Positions 6,481-11,814 of a stretch of DNA of 11,814 nucleotides are shown here, in pieces. The translations under genes and the position numbers were made by a program. The stretch's first letter is position 1. Every line of letters begins with the position of its first letter. Origin of the DNA: CADDZO01 sp035294145 (GTDB lineage Bacteria; Chloroflexota; Dormibacteria; Dormibacterales; Dormibacteraceae); the NCBI GenBank assembly GCA_035294145.1, contig DATGLL010000210.1, positions 1 to 11,814 of the forward strand, read 5' to 3'. The notes beneath the pieces are model-generated. The model was not told where the DNA came from. It was given only the letters and a program-made list of their open reading frames with translations, and searched no databases.

Positions 6481-8169
6481 TCAGGCGGCCGCTCCGCCTT
6501 CCTTGGTCGGAGCCCAGAGAGGCAGGCGCAAGGTGAAAGTGCTGCCCCGGCCGGGCCACGATCGGACATGGATGTCGCCACCGTGGCGCCGTGCCAAGTC
6601 GCGGGCCAGGTAGAGGCCCAGGCCGGTTCCTGGGATGTGCTCCGTCTCCGGGGTGACGATGCGACCGAACCTGGTGAAGAGGCGAGGACGATCACGCCGG
6701 GCGATGCCAACGCCGTGGTCGCTGACCGCCACCGAGGCCGTGCGGGGACCGACGCGGCACTCGACTTGGACCTCACCACCGCCCGGCGAGTACTTGATGG
6801 CGTTGTGGATCAGCGCGGTGAGGATGAGCGCAAGCCGAGCGCGGTCACCCTTGACCAAGGCCCTCCGCCCCGACAGCCTCAGCCGCAGGGGATGATCCGA
6901 GCCCGCCAGTGGCTCAAGGGAGTGCACGGCCGCGACCACCACCTCGCGCAGGTCCACCTGGTGAACGGTGAGGGCGACCGCGCTGTCCTCGAGGCGAGCG
7001 GCCTCCATGATCTCGTCGATCAGGTGCCCCATCTCCTCGACCCGGGCTCGCAGGAGAGGGAGCACCGAGGGCAGCTCGCTCAGCGGCAGCGTCCCCTCCT
7101 CGACCATCGATAGGTAGCCGCGGAGGACGGCGAGCGGGGCACGCAGCTCATGCGACACCAGTCGCAAGAGGTTGGTCTTCATCTGCTCGAGCTGGACCGA
7201 CCGATCGATCTGTCGCCGAAGGCCCGCCGTCTCGGGGTCACGGGCGGCGGTCCGGGCATCATCCCGTCGGCGCCCGACCACCAGGGCCGCCGCCGTGGCC
7301 GCAGCCTGAAGCGCCCAGGCATCCTCCTGGGTGAAGCCGGTTGCCCCCCGGCTGTCGCAGGCGATCACGACCCCGAGCCGACGATGCCCGACCCTCCAGG
7401 GGGCCACGATGGCGTCCCTGACGCCGAGCGTCTCCTCCAACACCTCCGGCGCCCATGCGAGATCAACGTTGGGATCGGCCCGACTCCAGATCACGGCCTC
7501 GCCGAGCGCCATCAGCTCGTCGCCAGCGAGCGAGCCGGCGATGAGCGGTGGCGGCTCGCCGGGTGAGAAACCAAAGGGCTCTTGAGCCAAGGCCAGCACG
7601 CGCCGGGCCGGATCGTGCCGCCAAAACGCCACCCTGGAGGCGCCGACCAGCCCGGCCAGGGAACGGGAGAGCCGTCCCAGGGGCAACGCCTCGGCATCGG
7701 CGTCGGCGAGGTGCTCGGTCACGAGGCGGAGCGCTCGCAGGACCGGGAGCTGCTCCCGCCGACCGGAGCCCCCCCACAGGCCGAGCACGTGGGTCACCGT
7801 TCTGGAGCCCCAGGACAGCGGCAGCAGCTCGACCTCTCCGGCCCCGGAGGGGAGGAGGACCCGAGCCGGGAGCCCTGTGCGCGCAACCTCCTGGTGGGCG
7901 GAGCGTACCCCCCGGCGATCCCGTTCCTCGACCGGCCCGCCCAGAGGATCCCCGTCTCCGAGCTCACGACCGGCCCAAGGCGAACGCCGGAAGGCCTCGT
8001 TGCAGTAGAGGAGGCGGGGCTCCGGCCCCATCTCGATCAGCGTGACCCCCAGCCCTGTCATCTGCAGGAGGCTGGAGTCGGAAAGGGCACGCACCAACGC
8101 CGTTGGTGCGCTCCAGCGCCCCGGCGGCACCGAGGCTCGGTCCACGGGGGTGCCGCCCTCGCTCTCCAT
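6481..8169 (-). CDS. Soluble sensor histidine kinase with GAF domain
   Basis: This 562-residue two-component kinase would autophosphorylate a histidine and pass the phosphate to a response regulator. From the N-terminus there is a PAS-like region (about 25-130), a GAF-type sensor domain (about 145-300), then HisKA with the H-box LLRLVSHELRAPLAVLRGYL (phosphoacceptor His340). The HATPase_c domain (about 435-552) shows the N-box (HNAIKYSPGGG, Asn456), G1 (DHGVG, 484-488), the F-box (LFTRFGR) and G2 (GTGLGLYLA, 514-522). No membrane segment or signal peptide is seen, so it should sense an intracellular signal; the ligand is unknown. No response regulator is adjacent, so it is an orphan here. The ATG at 8169 has no good ribosome binding site, but a TATAAT lies 11 nt upstream on the same strand, suggesting a nearly leaderless transcript. 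The stop faces the hydroxyacid dehydrogenase gene. Confidence 0.9.
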   Translation of the reverse strand: MESEGGTPVDRASVPPGRWSAPTALVRALSDSSLLQMTGLGVTLIEMGPEPRLLYCNEAFRRSPWAGRELGDGDPLGGPVEERDRRGVRSAHQEVARTGLPARVLLPSGAGEVELLPLSWGSRTVTHVLGLWGGSGRREQLPVLRALRLVTEHLADADAEALPLGRLSRSLAGLVGASRVAFWRHDPARRVLALAQEPFGFSPGEPPPLIAGSLAGDELMALGEAVIWSRADPNVDLAWAPEVLEETLGVRDAIVAPWRVGHRRLGVVIACDSRGATGFTQEDAWALQAAATAAALVVGRRRDDARTAARDPETAGLRRQIDRSVQLEQMKTNLLRLVSHELRAPLAVLRGYLSMVEEGTLPLSELPSVLPLLRARVEEMGHLIDEIMEAARLEDSAVALTVHQVDLREVVVAAVHSLEPLAGSDHPLRLRLSGRRALVKGDRARLALILTALIHNAIKYSPGGGEVQVECRVGPRTASVAVSDHGVGIARRDRPRLFTRFGRIVTPETEHIPGTGLGLYLARDLARRHGGDIHVRSWPGRGSTFTLRLPLWAPTKEGGAAA

Positions 8170-8176
8170 TGGCTCT

Positions 8177-8199
8177 AATCATTATAGTCATGATTGACA
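8177..8199 (-). promoter_or_regulatory. Promoter/operator candidate of the histidine kinase
   Basis: On the minus strand TATAAT covers 8186 to 8181. It lies within an inverted repeat, AATCAT (8177-8182) and ATGATT (8190-8195), with a 7-bp spacer. The ATG follows at 8169, so a transcript starting about 7 nt after the -10 would have only some 5 nt of leader. A matching -35 is not obvious at 17 bp. On the plus strand TTGACA occurs at 8194-8199 but lacks a convincing -10. A repressor on the inverted repeat would cover the -10. Confidence 0.45.
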
Positions 8200-8244
8200 A
8201 AAATGCTGGTGTGATACGCCAAAGAAGATCCCCAACCCGTCAGC

Positions 8245-8311
8245 ATGGAGACGGCGGGCCCCTCCCCCCAGAGGCGATGGGCGCTCCGAGGCAGCGCAAG
8301 CCCGTCTCCGT
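8245..8311. terminator. Nested stem-loop after the amidohydrolase gene, possible terminator
   Basis: An outer stem of ATGGAGACGG (8245-8254) and CCGTCTCCGT (8302-8311), with one G-T wobble, encloses an inner hairpin GCGCT (8281-8285) and AGCGC (8293-8297). It lies about 30 bases beyond the amidohydrolase stop on the minus strand and before the histidine kinase promoter. There is no T tract, so a terminator or a structured 3' end is inferred. Confidence 0.4.
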
Positions 8312-8339
8312 GGAACGGCGGGAGCGGTGACCGGGCCGC

Positions 8340-9341
8340 TCAGGCGTCACCGGGCGGCTCAAGGGTGATGCCCAAGCCGTCCCGAGCGTTCATCCAGCAG
8401 ATGCGCTCAAGATCCTCAGGGCTGAAGCCAGCCTGGGCCAGGCTGGCGATCACCCGGGCGGGATCGCCGATCACGTGCGGGTAGTCGGTACCCAAGACCA
8501 TCCGTCCCACCCCCACGAGGTCGGCGAGCAGGCGCAGGGCCGGCGGGTGGTAGCTGACGGTGTCGTAGAACAGCCGCCCCAGGTACCAGGTGGGCCGGCG
8601 CTCCACCTGCCGGCACTCCGCATAGGCGTCCGCCCCGATCTCTAGGCGACCGGCCAGGTAGGGAAGCGCTCCACCGGCGTGCAGGACGATGAGACGAAGG
8701 TGGGGATGACGATCGAGAAAGCCGGTCCAGATCAGGCGCGCCACGGCAAGGGTGGTGTCGAAGGGGAAACCGACCATGGGCACCAAGGCGTGATCCTCCA
8801 TGTGGCGGGTGCCGACCATGGGGGTCATGGGGTGGATCAGGACGGGACATCGAAGCTCGTCGACCCGTCGCCAGAAGGGATCGAAGCCGGGATCGTCCAG
8901 GGCACGCCCGGCGACGTTGGTGCCGACGACCACGCCGTCGAGCCCGAGTTGGAGGATGGCCCGGTCCAGCTCCTCCACCTCAGCGCCGGTGCCCAGAGGA
9001 ACGCTGGCCAGGCAGCGCAGCCGTCGGGCGTGAGCAGCACGGATGCGGGCGTACTCGTCGTTGACCAGCCGGGCGGCGAGGATGGCGTCGTCGGCCGTAA
9101 AGGCATAGACGTTGGGCGCGGTGAGGGAGAGAACCTGGACGTCGATGCCGACCGCGTCCATCATCTCGAAGCGCCGCTCAAGGTCCGTCATCGGAGGTGT
9201 GAGCGTGGCCAGCCGGGTGCCGGCCTCCTCCAGGTAGCGCCGGCCCTGGAGGTCGGTGCGAACGCAGACCCCGCGGCCACGCTCCTCCAGGAGGGCCAGG
9301 TAGGCCGCGGGATAGAAGTGGTTGTGGATGTCCACCCGCAT
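8340..9341 (-). CDS. ACMSD-like metal-dependent amidohydrolase / decarboxylase
   Basis: The 333-residue protein belongs to the amidohydrolase-2 (ACMSD) group of TIM-barrel enzymes. These mostly use one zinc or similar metal to decarboxylate aromatic acids or 2-amino-3-carboxymuconate semialdehyde. The expected metal and catalytic residues are visible: His6 and His8 in the opening VDIHNH, His170 in CPVLIHPM, His221 in VLHAGGALPYL and Asp286 in LGTDYPH. The family's DPARVI helix follows at 293-298. It starts exactly at the first barrel strand, as usual, and is full length. The ribosome binding site is weak. It is on the same strand as the histidine kinase downstream, 170 bases away, with a stem-loop and a promoter candidate between, so the two are probably separate transcripts. 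The exact substrate cannot be told; no tryptophan or aromatic pathway genes are in the window. Confidence 0.88.
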   Translation of the reverse strand: MRVDIHNHFYPAAYLALLEERGRGVCVRTDLQGRRYLEEAGTRLATLTPPMTDLERRFEMMDAVGIDVQVLSLTAPNVYAFTADDAILAARLVNDEYARIRAAHARRLRCLASVPLGTGAEVEELDRAILQLGLDGVVVGTNVAGRALDDPGFDPFWRRVDELRCPVLIHPMTPMVGTRHMEDHALVPMVGFPFDTTLAVARLIWTGFLDRHPHLRLIVLHAGGALPYLAGRLEIGADAYAECRQVERRPTWYLGRLFYDTVSYHPPALRLLADLVGVGRMVLGTDYPHVIGDPARVIASLAQAGFSPEDLERICWMNARDGLGITLEPPGDA

Positions 9342-9590
9342 GTGCCCATCATCGCCCGCCGGCCCAGCACCTGGGCGCCCCCACCCCTACCTCAGGCCGT
9401 CCACGGCTCCTCGCCGCACCACCGGTGACCACTGCGGCACAGCCACGCCGGCGAGCCCGTCCAGGGCCAGCACGAGCATCACCGGCCGCGGTGGGGCGAG
9501 GGCCTCGGGCCGGCATGGAAGCCGCCGGGGCCAGCCTGGGGCGCGCCCTCGCCGCCCTTCCCCCGAGCGCCCGAGACCCCCGGTCCCGGC

Positions 9591-9731
9591 CGAGGTCGGC
9601 CCCATGCCATTCGCATCCTCATGCGCACCTGGCTGCGGGCGATCTGGGCCTCCCGGCACTCCGGCCAGCCCTACCATCCGGCCCGCCACCACGCCGTCGC
9701 CCAGGGGTTGACCTGGGCAGCTCATGCCTGA
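9591..9731 (+). pseudogene. IS110/IS116-type transposase C-terminal remnant (copy A)
   Basis: One plus-strand frame reads RPHAIRILMRTWLRAIW, then HSGQPYHPARHHAVAQG, and stops at 9729-9731. The spacing HAxRIL..WLRxIW..xxSGxxYxPxxH resembles the last 40 or so residues of IS110/IS116 transposases. The preceding DNA in this frame gives no recognisable catalytic region and no start. It is thus at most a scrap of the 3' end. It lies between the amidohydrolase start and the htrA terminator. A similar scrap lies at 11581-11700. Confidence 0.5.
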
Positions 9732-9786
9732 CCGGCCCTCGCCTTGGCAACCGTCGGTGGAGGGCTCAGGCCCTCACCGCCCCGGA

Positions 9787-9812
9787 GGTGCCCTCCCCGC
9801 GGGGAGGGCACC
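9787..9812 (-). terminator. Perfect 26-bp palindrome just after htrA, probable terminator
   Basis: GGTGCCCTCCCC (9787-9798) and GGGGAGGGCACC (9801-9812) pair perfectly around a central GC, giving a very stable hairpin. It begins 16 bases after the htrA stop on the minus strand. No T tract follows, so it would be a GC-hairpin terminator of the kind often proposed in high-GC actinobacteria. As a DNA palindrome it would also serve equally well on the other strand. Confidence 0.65.
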
Positions 9813-9828
9813 GATCGCCTCCGCCGGG

Positions 9829-11217
9829 TCAGACCGCCGGGCCGGTGGTCAGGGTCACGGTCGCGCTGTGGCTCCCGCTCTGGTCGACCCAGGAGACCTG
9901 CACTCGCTGCCCCGGCTTGTCCTGGTGGAGGATCTGGCCAAGGGTGTCGGTCGAGTCGACGGAGTGGCCGCCGACCGAGGTGATCACGGCGTAGCGGGAG
10001 ATGCCCGCCTGATCGGCGGGACTTCCCGGGACCACCCCCAGGACGAGCACCCCCGAGCTCACGTTCAAGCCCAGCTCCGCCGCGGTCGTGGCGTTCAGGT
10101 CAGCCACCTCCACGCCCAGGTACCCCGGCTGTCCGATGATCACGTTGGAGCTCGCGTGGCCAGCCCGGATCTGGTTCACGATGTCAACGGCGGTGTTCAC
10201 CGGGATGGCGTACCCGACCTCCGTCACCTCCTGACCCAGACCGTTGGTCGCGCCGGCCGTGATCATGCCCACCACCTGCCCAGCCGCATTGACGAGCGGC
10301 CCTCCGGAGTCACCCTGGCTGATGGGCGCGTCGGTCTGGATGAGGTTGCTCAGGTGCTCCGTTCCGCCGCTCTCGTCACCAACCGTGATCGAGCGGTTGA
10401 GGGCGGTGATCGTGCCCTCAGTGACAGTCGGGGAGCCGCCCTGCCCCAAGGCATTGCCGATGGCCACCACCGGCTCGCCTACGGTCAGTGTTGAGGAGTC
10501 GGCGAGGGTGACGGTTGGCAGGCCGGAGACGCCGCTGACCTGCAGCAAGGCCACGTCGTCGGTGGGGTCGGCCCCCAGCACCTGGGCCGAGTGGTCACCA
10601 TGGCCGGGAATCGTGACCTCGATGCTTGTCGCACCCTGGATCACGTGGTTGTTGGTGAGGATCTGGCCAGAGGAGGAGACGATCATGCCCGTCCCTGCGG
10701 CCTGGGCCGTACCTCGCCTGCCGACCGAGGCCAGCACGGTGTTGACGTCGACCACGGCCGGCTCCACCTTGCTCGTGATCGTCGGCACGTTCAAGGATCG
10801 GCCGGACTGACTGCCCTGCTGGGGAACCGTGTGGATGGGAGGCTGGGCAGCCGGTGCGAGGCCGCTGACGCCGGTCCTGCCCAGGCTCCAACCGATGCCC
10901 AGGCCAGCGGCGAGCAGGACCACCCCTCCCACCACCGCCGCCAACGCGATCCACGCCCGCCGACTGGCAGAGGAGCCGGGGCTCCCTCCCGGCGGAGGCC
11001 AGCCCCCGGGAGGAGGACTTCCCCCCTGCCCCCAGCCCGGGTACGTCGGCCCGCCGGTTGGGCTGTCCGGAGGGCCCGGCAAGGGTGAGGAGGGCGCACC
11101 CGGTGGCTGCCAGCCCATCGTCGGCGGGGGTGAAGGCAATATCGGCCCGCCCGAGGGCTGGCTGCCCCCGTCGCCCTGAGGCTCTTGGGCGTCGCGGTCA
11201 CCATCGAACATCGTCAT
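9829..11217 (-). CDS. htrA: HtrA/DegP-like membrane-anchored serine protease with PDZ domain
   Basis: Envelope quality-control protease that degrades misfolded exported proteins. Numbered from the ATG at 11217 (462 residues), the N-terminal 82 residues are Pro/Gly-rich and cytoplasmic. One membrane helix follows at about 87-110 (WIALAAVVGGVVLLAAGLGI), then an extracytoplasmic linker. The trypsin-like domain (about 150-355) has a complete triad: His191 (LTNNHVI), Asp221 (DPTDDVALLQV) and Ser304 (QGDSGGPLV). One PDZ domain (about 365-458) carries YLGVEV and VVPGSPADQAGI. The frame is open 17 codons further upstream, but AGGAG at 11222-11226 sits 4 nt before ATG 11217 (and 10 nt before a second ATG at 11211), so the start is one of these two. 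The layout is the common actinobacterial one, as in M. tuberculosis PepD. It is monocistronic, with a palindrome after its stop and a phased direct repeat upstream. Confidence 0.93.
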   Translation of the reverse strand: MTMFDGDRDAQEPQGDGGSQPSGGPILPSPPPTMGWQPPGAPSSPLPGPPDSPTGGPTYPGWGQGGSPPPGGWPPPGGSPGSSASRRAWIALAAVVGGVVLLAAGLGIGWSLGRTGVSGLAPAAQPPIHTVPQQGSQSGRSLNVPTITSKVEPAVVDVNTVLASVGRRGTAQAAGTGMIVSSSGQILTNNHVIQGATSIEVTIPGHGDHSAQVLGADPTDDVALLQVSGVSGLPTVTLADSSTLTVGEPVVAIGNALGQGGSPTVTEGTITALNRSITVGDESGGTEHLSNLIQTDAPISQGDSGGPLVNAAGQVVGMITAGATNGLGQEVTEVGYAIPVNTAVDIVNQIRAGHASSNVIIGQPGYLGVEVADLNATTAAELGLNVSSGVLVLGVVPGSPADQAGISRYAVITSVGGHSVDSTDTLGQILHQDKPGQRVQVSWVDQSGSHSATVTLTTGPAV

Positions 11218-11307
11218 CTCTCTCCTCGTTGGGGGAGTGCGCCGGCTGCCGGGCGCTCTGTTCGGCATCAGCTCGAACCATCACAGCTCAAATGCTGCCT
11301 CCGAGAT

Positions 11308-11325
11308 CTGAGAGCAAGCTGAGAG
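11308..11325 (-). promoter_or_regulatory. 11-bp-phased direct repeat, response-regulator site candidate upstream of htrA
   Basis: CTGAGAG occurs at 11308-11314 and again at 11319-11325; read with the htrA gene this is CTCTCAG-N4-CTCTCAG. A 7-bp direct repeat with an 11-bp period is the typical layout of OmpR/PhoB-family response-regulator binding sites. It lies about 90 bp upstream of the htrA start, in sequence with no other coding claim. HtrA-type proteases are commonly under two-component envelope-stress control, for example pepD by MprA in mycobacteria. The regulator itself is not in the window. Confidence 0.45.
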
Positions 11326-11580
11326 AGGCCTTACGATTCCATCAAGGATCAACCAACCGTTGCGGTGCCGTGTTCGCCACTGTCGCGGGCCGGGACCTCC
11401 CCTCGCCCACCTCCCGGCAGCGGCCAGAACCGCAACCCGGCCCACTCCTTGCTCGCGCTCGGCCCTCCCCCTGCCTCCGCCGGGCCACCGACCCCCGCGC
11501 CCGTAAGCCCTCGACACCTTCGCCGACCGCTCTCGCCACGCCTGTCCCGAGCCGCCCAAGGCCCGGGGCAGGCGGCTCCT

Positions 11581-11700
11581 CCCCACCCTCCGCACCCCGT
11601 GCGTGCCCGGTTGCAGGTCATCTGGGCCCGCTGGCACTCCGGCCCCACGGCCCGACTCACCACCGCACCGCCAAGCGGGGTGTCGAGGTCGTGCGCGTGA
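11581..11700 (+). pseudogene. IS110/IS116-type transposase C-terminal remnant (copy B)
   Basis: A plus-strand frame reads HPVRARLQVIWARWHSGPTA and ends at a stop at 11698-11700. It matches copy A in the motif RxxLxxIWxxxHSG, and 25 bases of DNA (11620-11644 versus 9642-9666) agree at 22 positions. Upstream of it the frame is a Pro-rich run without recognisable domains. It is shorter and more decayed than copy A. The family assignment rests on this short motif. Confidence 0.4.
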
Positions 11701-11814
11701 TGGGCCGGGCTACCGGCCGGGGTGGGGGAGGACGACGGGAGCAAGGTAGCCACGTGGCGATCTCCCCCAACCCGACCACGAGGCCACCGCTCGTCTGCCC
11801 CCAGCGTACGTCCT

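Larger units (their letters stand above)
9342..9828. other. Intergenic region between amidohydrolase and htrA
   Basis: About 490 bases without an intact gene. It holds the transposase-like scrap (9591-9731) and the large palindrome at 9787-9812, both listed separately. Open frames on both strands across it show no other family motif. Confidence 0.5.
11269..11814. other. Upstream region of htrA to window end
   Basis: No intact gene is supported. It holds the direct repeat (11308-11325) and transposase-like scrap B (11581-11700). Both strands have open frames because of GC content, but the encoded Pro/Arg/Gly-rich sequences show no domain or credible ribosome binding site. Confidence 0.45.

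Noticed and set aside
5731..7113. 460-codon open frame on the plus strand across the dehydrogenase end and the kinase
   Set aside because: It covers two recognised genes in the wrong frame, is Pro/Ser/Arg-rich without motifs, and has no ribosome binding site.
9724..10494. 256-codon plus-strand open frame opposite htrA
   Set aside because: Antisense to a protease with a complete catalytic triad; no independent domain or start signal.
11365..11700. 111-codon plus-strand open frame as an intact gene
   Set aside because: Only the last 35 or so codons resemble a transposase tail; the preceding Pro-rich run has no domain, so it is listed as a remnant.
1..11814. CRISPR array, tRNA or rRNA genes
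   Set aside because: No regularly spaced direct repeats and no tRNA T-loop or cloverleaf pattern were found; the only repeats are the hairpin family, one tandem duplication and a phased 7-bp repeat.

Overview
The window is very GC-rich throughout, with only a few short AT-rich islands, and its gene style points to a high-GC actinobacterium. The HtrA-like protease has a Pro/Gly-rich cytoplasmic head and one membrane anchor. The broken cytochrome oxidase I has an actinobacterial-type tail. Coding is sparse: five intact genes of normal length are separated by remnants and gene-free stretches, as in a decaying or accessory chromosomal segment. No tRNA, rRNA or CRISPR array was seen.

Left part (1-1500): a TnpB-like nuclease that has lost its N-terminal half and one zinc-ribbon cysteine, bracketed by three large palindromic hairpins of one common architecture. 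A non-coding stretch with a 13-bp tandem duplication follows. Then (1460-2996) an AT-rich promoter-like island leads to two doubtful short ORFs, each with a good ribosome binding site, and an intact XdhC/CoxI-family molybdoenzyme maturation gene whose start overlaps the preceding stop as ATGA. No molybdoenzyme is in the window.

Middle (3000-6480): a strongly decayed aa3-type cytochrome c oxidase subunit I pseudogene on the minus strand, recognisable piece by piece through frame changes, in-frame stops and two internal deletions. Divergent from it is an intact FMN-dependent alpha-hydroxy-acid (L-lactate type) dehydrogenase. Its upstream region holds a promoter candidate and a GntR/FadR-like inverted repeat.

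Right part (6481-11814), all intact genes on the minus strand: a soluble GAF histidine kinase without a response regulator beside it, an ACMSD-like metal-dependent amidohydrolase/decarboxylase, and a membrane-anchored HtrA/DegP protease with PDZ domain. The protease has a perfect palindrome just after its stop and an 11-bp-phased direct repeat upstream that looks like an OmpR-family response-regulator site. It is flanked on both sides by same-orientation scraps resembling the C-terminus of IS110/IS116 transposases.

The intact genes look like independent units (2-hydroxyacid oxidation, sensing, catabolic decarboxylation, envelope proteolysis), not one pathway. The strongest candidates for something unusual are the hairpin family around the TnpB remnant and the mosaic of decay around otherwise intact genes.
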